Notes: a model not told the origin generated them from the letters alone. Numbered from the stretch's first letter, positions 31,797 to 41,279 are shown. The stretch is 43,974 nucleotides of DNA from Methylobacterium sp. J-070 (GCF_022829385.1 NZ_JAKSXX010000243.1:1-43974), one strand, 5' to 3'. Translations and numbers: made by a program.

Positions 31797-34700
31797 ATGT
31801 TCCGTTCCCTGATGACTGCGCGGCGCTTCGCGCCCCTGTTCTGGTGCCAGTTCTTCTCGGCGTTCAACGACAACTTCCTGAAGAACGCGCTCGCCTTCCT
31901 GATCCTGTTCGGGATCGGCGGGCAGGCGGATGCGCATGCGGGCGTTCTGGTGACGCTCGCAAGCGCGGTGTTCATCGGCCCGTTCTTCATCCTGTCGGGG
32001 CTCGGCGGCCAATGGGCCGACCGCTACGACAAGGCGCTGATGGCCCGGCGGCTCAAGTTCGCCGAGATCTTCGCGGCCGGCACCGCGGTGCTCGGCTTCC
32101 TGCTGCATTCCGTGCCCGTGCTGTTCGTGGCTCTGGGTCTGTTCGGAACGATCGCGGCCCTGTTCGGCCCGATCAAATACGGCATCCTCCCCGACCACCT
32201 CCGCCGCGAGGAGCTGCCCGCCGGAAACGCCCTGGTGGAGGCCGCGACCTTCCTGGCGATCCTGCTCGGTACCATCGCGGCCGGAGCGGCCTCGTCGCTC
32301 GGCGGTTCCGGGGTCCTGTTCGGCGGCCTCGTGATGGGCTTCGCCATCCTGTGCTGGCTCTCGGCCCGGATGATCCCGGCGACCGGGGAGGGCGCGCCGG
32401 ACCTGCGCGTCGACCCCAACGTCGCCCGCTCGACCGCCGCGCTGCTGCGCGACCTCTGGGCCGACACGCGGCTGTGGCGCGGTTCGCTCACGGTGAGCTG
32501 GTTCTGGCTGGTCGGCGTCGTGGTGCTGTCGCTGCTGCCCGTCCTGGTGCGCGGCGCCTTCAACGGCACCGAGACGGTGATCACGCTGCTGCTCGCGCTG
32601 TTCTCCATCGGCATCGCGCTGGGCTCCGGGCTCGCCTCCTGGCTCGCCAGCGGCCGGATCGTCCTCCTGCCCACCCCGGTCGGCGCGGTGCTGATGGGCC
32701 TGTTCGGCCTCGACCTCGCCTGGACGATCGGCCACCTGCCCCCGCCCCCCGCGGAGTCGATCGGCCCGCTCGACTTCCTGCAGACCGGCCACGGGCTGCG
32801 CACCGGCGTCGACTTCCTGGGCCTGGCGATGTCCGGTGGCCTCTACATCGTCCCGTCCTTCGCGGCCGTGCAGGCCTGGGCCGAGAAGGCGATGCGGGCG
32901 CGCATCATCGGCGCGGTCAACGTCATGACGGCGGCCTTCATGGTGGCCGGCACCCTGGCGCTGGCGGGTCTGCAGGGCGCCGGCCTGTCGATCGCGAGCC
33001 TCCTCGCGCTGGTGGGGGTACTGAACCTCGTCGTCGGCGCGATCGTGTTCGCGACCCTCCCGACCAGCCCGTTCCGCGACGCGCTCTCGATCCTGTTCCG
33101 GGCCTTCTACCGCCTGGAGGTCCGCGGGCTCGACAATGTCGCGGCCGCCGGGCCGAACTGCATCGTGGCCCTCAACCACGTGTCGTTCCTCGACGCGCCC
33201 CTCGCATTGTCGCTCCTCGATCAGGAACCGGTCTTCGCGATCGACAGCGGCATCGCGCAGCGCTGGTGGGTGCGGCCGTTCCTGCGGGTCACCAAGGCGA
33301 TGCCCCTCGACCCGACGCGGCCGCTGGCCACGCGGACGCTGATCAACGCCGTCAGGAACGGCGAGACCCTCATCATCTTCCCCGAGGGCCGGCTCACCGT
33401 CACCGGCAGCCTGATGAAGGTCTACGACGGCGCCGGGCTGATCGCCGACAAGTCGGGGGCCATGGTCGTGCCCGTGAAGATCGACGGGCTGGAGCGCACC
33501 GCGTTCTCGCGCCTGTCGCGCCGGCAGGTGCGCCGCCGCTGGTGGCCCAAGGTGACGGTGACCGTCATGCCGCCGGTGCGCCTGACCGTGGACCCGGCGC
33601 TCAAGGGCAAGGCGAGGCGGCAGGCGGCGGGCGCGGCCCTCTACGGGATCATGTCGGACCTCGTGTTCCGCACCGCCGCCGTCGACCGCGGCCTGATGGC
33701 GGCGCTGATCGATGCGGGCGAGCGGCATGGCTGGCGCCGCAACGCCCTGGAGGATCCGGTCGGCGGACGCCTCACCTACGGCCGGCTCGTGATGGGCGCC
33801 AACGTGCTCGGCCGCAAGCTCATGCCGCTCGCGCCCCTCGGCGGCCGGATCGGCGTGATGCTGCCGAACGCGAACGGCGCTGCGGTCACCCTGTTCGCCC
33901 TGGCCTCGGCGGGCCGGGTGCCGGCGATGATCAACTTCTCGGCCGGTCCCGCCAGCGTCCTCTCGGCCTGCCGGGCGGCGCAGGTCGACAAGATCCTGAC
34001 CTCCCGGGCCTTCATCGAGAAGGGGCGGCTCGGCCCGCTGGTCGAGGCGATCCGCGAATCGGTCGAACTGATCTACCTGGAGGACGTGCGGGCCAGCATC
34101 ACGACGTCGGACAAGGTCCGCGGGCTGCTCTCCGCCCGCCGGCCGCTGGTGGCGCGATCCGGCGAGGATCCGGGGGCCGTGCTCTTCACCTCGGGCAGCG
34201 AGGGGACGCCCAAGGGGGTGGTGCTGGCCAACCGCTGCATGCTGGCCAACGTGGCGCAGGTGGCGGCTCGGATCGACTTCGGACCGATGGACAAGGTGTT
34301 CAACGTCCTGCCGGTGTTCCATGCCTTCGGGCTCACGGCCGGGCTGGTGCTGCCCCTGGTCTCCGGGGTGCCGGTCTACCTTTACCCGTCACCGCTGCAC
34401 TACCGGATCGTGCCGGAGCTGATCTACGGCTCGAACAGCACCGTCCTGTTCGGGACCGACACGTTCCTGACCGGCTACGCCCGGGCCGCCCACGCCTACG
34501 ACCTGCGCTCGCTCCGCTACGTGGTGGCCGGGGCCGAAGCCGTGAAGGAGACGACCCGGAGGACCTGGGCGGAGAAGTTCGGTCTGCGGATCCTGGAGGG
34601 CTACGGCGTCACCGAATGCGGGCCGGTGGTGGCGCTCAACACGCCGATGTTCAACCGCTTCGGCACCGTGGGACGGATCCTGCCGGGCATCGAGACCCGG

Positions 34701-35210
34701 CTGCAGGCGGTGCCGGGGATCGACGAGGGCGGCCGCCTGTCCGTGCGCGGCCCCAACATCATGCTCGGCTACCTGCGCGCCGAGCGGCCGGGGGTCCTGG
34801 AACCGCCGCCCGACGGATGGCACGACACCGGGGACATCGTGGAGATCGACCCGATGGGCTTCATCACGATCAAGGGGCGGGCCAAGCGCTTCGCCAAGAT
34901 CGCCGGCGAGATGGTCTCCCTCGCCGGCATCGAGGCGCTGGCCGCCGAGCTCTGGCCCGAGCGCCCGAGCGCCGTGGCGGCCGTGCCGGACCCGCGCAAG
35001 GGCGAGCGGCTCATCCTGTTCACGCAGGCGCGGGATGCCACCCGGGCGGCCTACCAGAGCTTCGCCAAGAGCCGCGGCGCCTCGGACGTCGCGATCCCCG
35101 CCGAGGTGGTGGTGCTGGAGGCGCTGCCGATGCTCGGAAGCGGCAAGATCGACCAAATGTCCGTCGCCAAGCTCGCCCAGGAGCGCGCGAAGGCGTCGGC
35201 CGCGGCCTGA
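31797..35210 (+). CDS. aas: LplT-PlsC-acyl-ACP synthetase fusion (Aas-type lysophospholipid reacylation)
   Basis: A 1137-residue three-part protein. Residues about 1-425 form a major-facilitator-like transporter (NDNFLKNALAFLILFGIGG, SGLGGQWADRYDKALMARR, FGPIKYGILPD) corresponding to LplT, which flips lysophospholipids inward. About 440-640 is a PlsC acyltransferase with LNHVSFLDAP and IIFPEGRLTVTGSL. From about 660 a luciferase-like AMP-binding domain shows LFTSGSEGTPKGVVL, LEGYGVTECGPVVAL and GWHDTGDIVEID. Together they import and reacylate lysophosphatidylethanolamine at the inner membrane. E. coli encodes LplT separately from Aas. It stands alone after a 152-base gap. Identity is secure. 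Confidence 0.93.
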   Translation: MFRSLMTARRFAPLFWCQFFSAFNDNFLKNALAFLILFGIGGQADAHAGVLVTLASAVFIGPFFILSGLGGQWADRYDKALMARRLKFAEIFAAGTAVLGFLLHSVPVLFVALGLFGTIAALFGPIKYGILPDHLRREELPAGNALVEAATFLAILLGTIAAGAASSLGGSGVLFGGLVMGFAILCWLSARMIPATGEGAPDLRVDPNVARSTAALLRDLWADTRLWRGSLTVSWFWLVGVVVLSLLPVLVRGAFNGTETVITLLLALFSIGIALGSGLASWLASGRIVLLPTPVGAVLMGLFGLDLAWTIGHLPPPPAESIGPLDFLQTGHGLRTGVDFLGLAMSGGLYIVPSFAAVQAWAEKAMRARIIGAVNVMTAAFMVAGTLALAGLQGAGLSIASLLALVGVLNLVVGAIVFATLPTSPFRDALSILFRAFYRLEVRGLDNVAAAGPNCIVALNHVSFLDAPLALSLLDQEPVFAIDSGIAQRWWVRPFLRVTKAMPLDPTRPLATRTLINAVRNGETLIIFPEGRLTVTGSLMKVYDGAGLIADKSGAMVVPVKIDGLERTAFSRLSRRQVRRRWWPKVTVTVMPPVRLTVDPALKGKARRQAAGAALYGIMSDLVFRTAAVDRGLMAALIDAGERHGWRRNALEDPVGGRLTYGRLVMGANVLGRKLMPLAPLGGRIGVMLPNANGAAVTLFALASAGRVPAMINFSAGPASVLSACRAAQVDKILTSRAFIEKGRLGPLVEAIRESVELIYLEDVRASITTSDKVRGLLSARRPLVARSGEDPGAVLFTSGSEGTPKGVVLANRCMLANVAQVAARIDFGPMDKVFNVLPVFHAFGLTAGLVLPLVSGVPVYLYPSPLHYRIVPELIYGSNSTVLFGTDTFLTGYARAAHAYDLRSLRYVVAGAEAVKETTRRTWAEKFGLRILEGYGVTECGPVVALNTPMFNRFGTVGRILPGIETRLQAVPGIDEGGRLSVRGPNIMLGYLRAERPGVLEPPPDGWHDTGDIVEIDPMGFITIKGRAKRFAKIAGEMVSLAGIEALAAELWPERPSAVAAVPDPRKGERLILFTQARDATRAAYQSFAKSRGASDVAIPAEVVVLEALPMLGSGKIDQMSVAKLAQERAKASAAA

Positions 35211-35398
35211 GCGGCATCGATCGGAGCGACAGGCGCGTGCTGCCCCGAGCCCGCCGGGGCCGGCGTCACCCAAACGGAGGATGCGGGCCTGTCCGCGATC
35301 CGCTCGTATCACGAATGCAGTCCCGACTCGATCCGGTGCAATGATCGGATCCGCGGGCTGGATTTCGTCGTCGCACGTCGCATCCAGAGGGACAGATC

Positions 35399-35611
35399 AT
35401 GCTGAAGGACAGGCGGATTCCGACTTGGCTCGCTAGGCGGACGTACTTCAAGCGGATCGGGCGCTGGACGAAGCTCAACAAGAATCGGAGCCCGGCGACA
35501 CCCCCCGCCGAATCGGCAGCCATACCGTCGAACGTCGTGCCGTTCCCGACCCGGGAGAGCTGGCCGAACCGTCCGGCTCTGCCGGGCCTGCGCGGCGTCA
35601 GCATGGCCTAG
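35399..35611 (+). CDS. Possible small basic protein, unknown
   Basis: A 70-residue frame with a basic N-terminal half (KDRRIPTWLARRTYFKRIGR) and a C-terminal half with VVPFPTRESWP, a motif seen in some small rhizobial proteins. GAGGGACAGATC precedes the ATG, a reasonable ribosome site. It lies between the acyltransferase fusion and PBP1C genes on the same strand. No family recognised; coding status is uncertain, since neighbouring frames in such GC-rich DNA are often open. Confidence 0.45.
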   Translation: MLKDRRIPTWLARRTYFKRIGRWTKLNKNRSPATPPAESAAIPSNVVPFPTRESWPNRPALPGLRGVSMA

Positions 35612-35730
35612 GACGGGGACGGACACCGCGGGTATCGGCGGCGAAGACGCCGGCCTCGCAGGACTTGTCCCCCCGACGGAACCGGAGAATCCTGCGCGCG
35701 CGGCCGGCCGGTCCGGTAGCGGGGGGACAT

Positions 35731-37860
35731 GTGCCGGACGTCGCGCCCGATCCAGACAGAGCGGCCCGCTTGCCGGGCCGCGCCGCGCGCCTCGGCATCG
35801 CCGCCGCGCTGGCATCGGCCGCTCTGGCAGCCTGCGCCGCGTGGCACGCCGCGGCCGCGTTGCCGCCCCTCGATCTCGCGTCCGCGTCGGCGCGGTCGAC
35901 GGTGGTGCTCGACCGGTCCGGCACGCTGCTGCGCCCCTTCGCGACCGCGGACGGGCGCTGGCGCCTGCCGGTGCCCGCCGACGCGGTCGATCCGCGCTAT
36001 CGGGCGATGCTGCTCGCCTACGAGGATCGGCGCTTCGCGCACCATCCCGGTATCGACCCGGTGGCGCTGCTGCGCGCCGCGTTGCAATGGGCGGTGCGCG
36101 GCCGCATCGTCTCGGGGGGCTCGACCCTGTCGATGCAGGTGGCCCGCCTGATCGAGCCGCGGCGCGAGCGGTCCGTCGCGGCCAAGCTCCGGCAGATCGT
36201 GCGCGCAATCGCCCTGGAGCGGCGATTCGGGAAGGCCGGGCTGCTCGACCTCTACATGGCCCTCGCCCCCTACGGCGGCCCGCTGGAGGGCGTGCGCGCC
36301 GCTAGCCTCGCCTATTTCGGCCGGGAGCCGGTGCGGCTGACGGCGGCGCAGGCCGCCCTCCTGGTCGCCCTGCCGCAATCCCCCGAGACCCGCCGGCCCG
36401 ACCGCTTCCCCGAGCGCGCCGCCGCAGCCCGCGACCGCGTCCTGGAGATCGCCCACGCGCAGAGCCTTCTCACCGCGGCCGAGACCGCGGCCGCCAGGGC
36501 CGAGCCCGTTCCGACGGTCCGGCGCCCGTTCCCGATGCTCGCGGCGCACGCCGCCGAAGAGGCGGTCGCCGCCGAGCCCGCCGCCGCGGAGATCCGCCTC
36601 GCCATCGATGCGCGCCTGCAGGAGCGGCTGGAAGCGCTGGCGACCGAGCGCGCCGCGGCGGCCGGCCCGGACCTTTCGGCCGCGATCCTCGTCCTCGACA
36701 ATCGCCACGGACAGGTTCTCGCCCAGGTCGGAAGCGCCGGCTACCTCGACCCGACCCGGCGCGGCGCCATCGACATGACGCTCGCGGTGCGCTCCCCCGG
36801 CTCCGCCCTGAAGCCGTTCGTCTACGCCATGGCGTTCGAGGACGGGCTGGCGCATCCCGAGACGCTGCTGGAGGACCGCCCCACGCGCTTCTCGGCGAGC
36901 TACGCGCCGGAAAATTTCGACCTGAGCTTTCAGGGGACGGTCACGGCGCGGCGTGCCCTGCAGATGTCGCTCAACGTGCCCGCGGTCGCGCTGATGGACG
37001 CGGTCGGGCCGGCGCGGTTCATCGCCCGCTTGCGGGCCGCGGGCGCCGGGATCCAGCTCCCGCGCGAGTCGGCGCCGGGCCTGCCCGTGGCGCTGGGTGG
37101 CCTCGGCATCACCCTGACCGATCTCGCGCGCCTCTATGCCGGGCTCGCCCGCGGCGGCGCGGTGCCGGACCTGCTTCGCCGCGCCGATGCGACCGCGGCC
37201 TCGGCCTCGGCCGAGCAACGGATCGCCGAGCCCGTGGCGTCGTGGTACGTCGCCGACATCCTCCGCGGGACGCCGCCTCCGGAGAACGCGCTGCCGAATC
37301 GCATCGCCTACAAGACCGGCACCTCGTACGGCTACCGCGACGCCTGGGCGGCAGGCTTCGATCGGCACGTGACGGTTGTGGTCTGGGTCGGGCGGCCCGA
37401 CGGCGCCGCCGTTCCGGGGCTCGTCGGGCGGACGGTGGCGGCGCCGATCCTGTTCGACGCCTTCGCGCGCCTGGGGCATGCGCCGGATCCGATTCCGCAA
37501 CCGCGCGACGTCCTGACGGCCGGGCCCGGCGGCCTGCCGCCGCCGCTCCGGCGGCTGCGCCGCGACGCCTCGGAGGCAGCCGGGCCGGCCCTGCGGATCG
37601 CCTACCCGCCGGACGGCGCCCGGATCGACCTCGGCCTCGTCGCGGTCGCGCACGATGCGCCCGGCCCGGCCGGCGGTGCGGGCCTCGCCCTCAAGGCGCT
37701 GGGGGGGGTTCCGCCCCTGACGTGGCTCGTGGACGGGCAGCCGGTCGTTCAGACGCCGCGACGCCGCGCCGAGTGGTTCCCGGAAGGTGCCGGCTTCGCG
37801 CGGATCTCCGTCCTGGACTCGACCGGCGCGAGCGACAGCGTTTCCGTCCGGCTCGAATAG
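35731..37860 (+). CDS. pbpC: Penicillin-binding protein 1C
   Basis: A 709-residue class A PBP (glycosyltransferase and transpeptidase). After a signal/anchor helix (LGIAAALASAALAACAAW) the GT51 domain shows LAYEDRRFAHHPGIDPVA, SGGSTLSMQVARL and YMALAPYGG. The transpeptidase has the catalytic Ser in SPGSALKPFVY (near residue 355), SLN, and YKTGTSYGYRDAWAAG (near 527). The last about 95 residues, LRIAYPPDGARIDLG onwards, form the PBP1C C-terminal domain. The GTG at 35731 follows GGGGGGA and is preferred; a TTG at 35665 is also possible. In E. coli pbpC sits beside an alpha-2-macroglobulin gene, which is absent here. Periplasmic role in peptidoglycan repair is inferred. Confidence 0.93.
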   Translation: MPDVAPDPDRAARLPGRAARLGIAAALASAALAACAAWHAAAALPPLDLASASARSTVVLDRSGTLLRPFATADGRWRLPVPADAVDPRYRAMLLAYEDRRFAHHPGIDPVALLRAALQWAVRGRIVSGGSTLSMQVARLIEPRRERSVAAKLRQIVRAIALERRFGKAGLLDLYMALAPYGGPLEGVRAASLAYFGREPVRLTAAQAALLVALPQSPETRRPDRFPERAAAARDRVLEIAHAQSLLTAAETAAARAEPVPTVRRPFPMLAAHAAEEAVAAEPAAAEIRLAIDARLQERLEALATERAAAAGPDLSAAILVLDNRHGQVLAQVGSAGYLDPTRRGAIDMTLAVRSPGSALKPFVYAMAFEDGLAHPETLLEDRPTRFSASYAPENFDLSFQGTVTARRALQMSLNVPAVALMDAVGPARFIARLRAAGAGIQLPRESAPGLPVALGGLGITLTDLARLYAGLARGGAVPDLLRRADATAASASAEQRIAEPVASWYVADILRGTPPPENALPNRIAYKTGTSYGYRDAWAAGFDRHVTVVVWVGRPDGAAVPGLVGRTVAAPILFDAFARLGHAPDPIPQPRDVLTAGPGGLPPPLRRLRRDASEAAGPALRIAYPPDGARIDLGLVAVAHDAPGPAGGAGLALKALGGVPPLTWLVDGQPVVQTPRRRAEWFPEGAGFARISVLDSTGASDSVSVRLE

Positions 37861-38003
37861 CGCCGCGCCGTCGTTCGGCCCCCGAGAAGCTTGACCATTG
37901 CACGATTTTGCATGGATCGGCGCGTTTAGACTCCAGCGAATGCATGCGGATATTCACCGATCACTAACGGATATGGGTCTATTCGTGTCCGGTGAGGTCG
38001 ATG

Positions 38004-39044
38004 ATGGCGTGGAAGGTCGGCGCCGCGGTCGCGGTGCTCGTAGGGTTCGTCGGTGTGGGTCTCGGTGGCGGCGACGTCGATCCGCGCCGCGATGGCTGGC
38101 GCGCGGCCTACCGCCCCCCGGCCGCGATCCCGTTTCCACCGGAGAATCCCTACTCGGCCGCCAAGGCCGAACTCGGCCGGCGCCTCTTCTTCGATCCGAT
38201 CCTGTCGGGGGACGGGACCCGCTCGTGCGCGACCTGCCATGTCCCGGATCTGGCCTGGGGCGACGGCCGCGCCCGGGCGGCGACCCGCCAGCAGGACGAC
38301 ATGGACCTGCGGACGCCGACCCTCGTCAACGTCGCGTGGCAGGATGGACCGCTCGGCTGGGACGGCAAGTTCCGCTCGCTGGAGGCGGTCGCCGCGATGC
38401 CGATCGCCGCGCCGGGCAACATGAACCTGCCGATGCCGGAGGCCGTGACGCGGCTCTCCGCCGATCCGTCCTATGCGGCCGCCTTCGCCGAAGCCTTCGC
38501 CGACCCCGCGGTCACGCGCGAACGGCTGGAGGCAGCCCTGGCGACCTTCGAACGGCTGATCGTGACGAAACCGACGCCCTTCGACAGCTGGATCGGCGGC
38601 CGCGCGGACGCGATCGGCGCGGCGGCCCAACGGGGATTCGACCTGTTCAACGGCCGGGCCGGCTGCGCGAGCTGCCATTCCGGCTGGTCGTTCACCGACA
38701 ACTCGTTCCACGATATCGGGGTCGGGGTCGGAACCGATATCGGCCGCGGCCGGCTGAAGCCCAACTCGGTCGCGCTGACCTACGCCTTCAAGACGCCGAC
38801 GCTCCGGGAGATCGGCAAGCGCGGCCCCTACATGCACGACGGCTCCGTGCCGACCCTCGAGGCCGTCATCGACCTCTACGACCGCGGCGGCATCGAGCGC
38901 CCGAGCCGGTCCCGGTCGATCAAGCCGCTGCATCTGTCGGCGTCGGAGCGGGCCGACCTGCTGGCTTTCCTGGCAACGCTCTCCAGCGGCACGGGCGGCG
39001 ATCTCATGACGGTATCGTTCGCGAACCTCCCGCCGGCGCCCTGA
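38004..39044 (+). CDS. Dihaem cytochrome c peroxidase / MauG-like protein
   Basis: A 346-residue exported dihaem protein. The N-terminal hydrophobic segment AWKVGAAVAVLVGFVGVGLG acts as signal or anchor. Two haem c sites are CATCH (near residue 74) and CASCH (near residue 220), with FDPILSGDGTRSCATCHVPD and GFDLFNGRAGCASCHSGW around them; FKTPTLREIGKRGPYMHDG is the CcpA/MauG C-terminal mark. Such proteins reduce hydrogen peroxide or oxidise a partner protein in the periplasm. GAGG lies six bases before the ATG at 38004 (alternatives at 37992 and 38001). No methylamine dehydrogenase genes are present, so the MauG role proper is unlikely. Converges on the small membrane gene. Confidence 0.9.
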   Translation: MAWKVGAAVAVLVGFVGVGLGGGDVDPRRDGWRAAYRPPAAIPFPPENPYSAAKAELGRRLFFDPILSGDGTRSCATCHVPDLAWGDGRARAATRQQDDMDLRTPTLVNVAWQDGPLGWDGKFRSLEAVAAMPIAAPGNMNLPMPEAVTRLSADPSYAAAFAEAFADPAVTRERLEAALATFERLIVTKPTPFDSWIGGRADAIGAAAQRGFDLFNGRAGCASCHSGWSFTDNSFHDIGVGVGTDIGRGRLKPNSVALTYAFKTPTLREIGKRGPYMHDGSVPTLEAVIDLYDRGGIERPSRSRSIKPLHLSASERADLLAFLATLSSGTGGDLMTVSFANLPPAP

Positions 39045-39084
39045 CACCGCGGGCTCCGCCCCGGACGGCATCGGCGCCCGCGGC

Positions 39085-39528
39085 TCAGCGTCCGATGCCG
39101 AGCCCCCGCGGCGGCCCGGGCGGGCTCCGCTGCTCGCAGGCCTCGAGGGCGGCGGCGATGCGGGTCTCGTTGGCGGCGGAGTCGTGCGAGAGGCTCAGCA
39201 CGGCGCCCAGGGTCCAGCCGCTTGCCAGAAGGCCGACGCCGACCACGCCGAGCAGCCCGTAGGTCATCAGCCGGTTCCGGCGCAGATCGCCCTTGACCGT
39301 CTGCACCAGATCCCGGTTGTCCTCGGCGAGACCGTTCCGAGCCGCCACCAGCTCGTTGTACATGTTGGTGATGGCGTTGGTGGACATGTACACGAGCAGC
39401 AGGTGGACGACGAAGTCGTCGTCCGTCGTGGTGTTCAAGGCGGCCGCGATCCGCACGGCGAGCTGACGCTCCCAGGGCTGGAGATCGCGGCCGTGGACCG
39501 ACCGGTAGAACCGCTCGAGGTTGATCAC
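39085..39528 (-). CDS. Small membrane protein partner of the ParA-like ATPase
   Basis: A 147-residue protein starting at a GTG that overlaps the stop of the ATPase gene (GTGA). Its N-terminal two thirds are polar and helix-rich (LERFYRSVHGRDLQPWERQL, DDDFVVHLLLVYMSTNAI), followed by one transmembrane helix near residues 97-118 (YGLLGVVGVGLLASGWTLG) and a short tail with a Cys. I do not recognise a family. Coupling to a ParA-type ATPase suggests a membrane anchor for it; the pair recalls the IncP conjugation proteins TraL (ATPase) and TraM (small membrane protein) in layout, but similarity in sequence is not claimed. Confidence 0.7.
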   Translation of the reverse strand: MINLERFYRSVHGRDLQPWERQLAVRIAAALNTTTDDDFVVHLLLVYMSTNAITNMYNELVAARNGLAEDNRDLVQTVKGDLRRNRLMTYGLLGVVGVGLLASGWTLGAVLSLSHDSAANETRIAAALEACEQRSPPGPPRGLGIGR

Positions 39529-40358
39529 GGCCGGAGCGCATCCCGCCACGCCGTCTGGAAGTTGCGCCGGAGGCGCCGGCCCTCGACGCGCAGGCGCATG
39601 GGGGCGCTGTTCGCCAGCGCCTGCCACGTCATGTGCTGGACCCGCAGCGCCTCGATCAGGCGCTCGCCGATGCGCTCGATCTCGATGGTGCGGAAGTTCG
39701 GCTGCTTGCGCAGCGCCTTCACGAGGTCGGAGGATTCGAGATAATCGAAATTGGTCGCCTGCGCGGTGTTCTTCGCCAGGATCGCCCGGTCGCACTCGAT
39801 GAGCATCGGCCGGAGTTCCTTGAGAACCTCAAGGGCGGTGGGATCGACGGCGCCCGCGGCGACGACCACACAGAGGCGGACATTCGCCTCCCGGCAGCTC
39901 TCCACGATGATCTCGGCGCAGCGCCGCGTCGTCTCCGTGTCCCCGGCGGGGAAATCGACCACCACGAAGCGCTCCGCGGCCTCGATCACGCGCTCGATCA
40001 TGTCCTGACACAGGGTCGGGTCGACCCGGCCGGTGCTGTCCTCCGCGCGCAGGCGCTGCCGGAAGCAGGTCAAGCCGTTCCGGCGCGGTACGAAGTTGTC
40101 GCTGCCGGGATTGGTCTCCTGCATCAGCGCGGTGTGGAAGTGCCGGTTGGCCGGGTCGGTATCGATCGCCAGGACGGGCCCGACCTCGGCGCAGAGATCG
40201 GCGACCTGCAGGGCGATCGTGGTCTTGCCGACGCCGCCCTTGCCGCCAAGGCAGAGGACGAGGAGCTTGCCCGCCGAGCCCAGAAGGTCGCGCTGGATGT
40301 CCTGGATCTCGTCCGGGCTGTACCAAGCCGGAACCTTGATCTGCGTACCGTCGGTCAT
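39525..40358 (-). CDS. ParA/MinD-like P-loop ATPase
   Basis: A 277-residue ATPase of the SIMIBI class. The deviant Walker A is LGGKGGVGKTTIALQVADL (residues 37-55), with the signature Lys in GKGGVGKT; switch residues appear as LAIDTDPANRHF and VVVDFPAGDTET (Walker B like). No DNA-binding domain precedes it, unlike type Ia ParA. Such proteins position cargo or membrane machinery. AAGGAA lies seven bases upstream of the ATG. No parB or chromosome-partition gene is nearby. It runs with the coupled membrane protein gene and is preceded by a long gene-poor gap. Conjugative TraL-like, flagellar FlhG-like or a cargo-positioning role are possible. Confidence 0.85.
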   Translation of the reverse strand: MTDGTQIKVPAWYSPDEIQDIQRDLLGSAGKLLVLCLGGKGGVGKTTIALQVADLCAEVGPVLAIDTDPANRHFHTALMQETNPGSDNFVPRRNGLTCFRQRLRAEDSTGRVDPTLCQDMIERVIEAAERFVVVDFPAGDTETTRRCAEIIVESCREANVRLCVVVAAGAVDPTALEVLKELRPMLIECDRAILAKNTAQATNFDYLESSDLVKALRKQPNFRTIEIERIGERLIEALRVQHMTWQALANSAPMRLRVEGRRLRRNFQTAWRDALRP

Positions 40359-40953
40359 GGGATGTTTCCTTGCTGATGAATGCGGGGGCGGGCCAGCGCG
40401 CGCGGCTGGCACGCGCGGGACCGGACCTGCGGGGTTTCAGGGTTCATGCGGTGCGCCCGGCTTCAGGCAGGCCTGCGCCGACGGCGAACCGACATGCGGG
40501 TCAGCGGCCTGAACACGCCCCCGGGACGGCGCGCCGGACGGCGACCGGCTCTCACGCGGCCGCCCCGATGCGGCACGCCGTCGACCCCCCCGCGACGGGG
40601 TGCAGGGTCGGGCGCCGGTGCGGTCGGATGCGAACGGCCGGATCACGCGTGCGACCCGGCGTCGGCCTGTGTCTGGGGCCGCGGAATGTCGTTCCTCCTC
40701 ACCCTCCGCCCCGTTACCGGTCCACTGTTGCCGACGACCGCCGCGCGGGCATGACGCCGTTCTAGCCGAGCGCGCCGAGCCTCAGCGCAGAAGAATGCGA
40801 GATGCAAGCCCGTATCGCCCTGTCCGGTTACTCTATCCTCTCCTATATCGCAAACATTAACAGATCTATCCGCGGACAACCAAATCGGTTTATACCAGTA
40901 ATTACTGTCTATTTACGCGAATTGTTACTCAAAAATGGCGATATCGTACGACT

Positions 40954-41217
40954 ATGATCGAAAATCTGGCGATCGTCGCCGCGATGATACTGCTATCCTC
41001 GGACGTGTCGGCGACCGGCTTTCCGATCCCGGGGACGGTCCGCAGGGGCGCACGATCTCGGCGGCTCGGGGCTGGCCGGCAAACTGGAGCGATCGGCATC
41101 GCTCGACAGGGCCGGCTTTCTCAGGCGGCACGCCGGCCGCGCCGTCGATCCGCCGGCGGATCGGCGCGGCGCGGCCCGCTTCGGGCGGGGCCGTTTAACC
41201 GGGATCCACAGCGTTAA
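40954..41217 (+). CDS. Candidate small secreted basic protein
   Basis: An 87-residue frame whose N-terminus MIENLAIVAAMILLSSDVSA reads as a signal peptide with a plausible cleavage after VSA. The mature part is strongly basic (GTVRRGARSRRLGAGRQTG, then runs of RRPRRRS). No ribosome site stands out upstream, and such Arg-rich readings arise often by chance in GC-rich DNA. An overlapping frame at 40935-41198 lacks any signal. Listed because of the signal-like N-terminus and AT-rich upstream region only. Confidence 0.25.
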   Translation: MIENLAIVAAMILLSSDVSATGFPIPGTVRRGARSRRLGAGRQTGAIGIARQGRLSQAARRPRRRSAGGSARRGPLRAGPFNRDPQR

Positions 41218-41267
41218 CCTTTTACTCACATTCGTTAATAAATCCTTGGCGAAATGCGCACGAAGAT

Positions 41268-41279
41268 AGCTAAATAGCT
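41268..41279. promoter_or_regulatory. Short inverted repeat upstream of the membrane protein gene
   Basis: AGCTAAATAGCT has 5-base arms (AGCTA/TAGCT) around two bases, about 40 bases before the chosen start at 41318, in an AT-rich stretch. It could be an operator; no regulator is suggested. Confidence 0.25.

Noticed and set aside
31554..34322. A 922-residue open frame antisense to the LplT-PlsC-Aas fusion
   Set aside because: The composition (runs of Arg, Gln, His, Glu) and lack of any motif fit a shadow of the real gene on the other strand.
40370..40765. A 131-residue open frame in the gene-poor region
   Set aside because: It is rich in Arg, Pro and Ala, has no ribosome site or motif, and other frames over the same bases are equally open.
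41213..41240. CtrA-like boxes (TTAA-N7-TTAA) upstream of the membrane protein gene
   Set aside because: Only half-sites with wrong spacing (17 bases between TTAA copies) are present.
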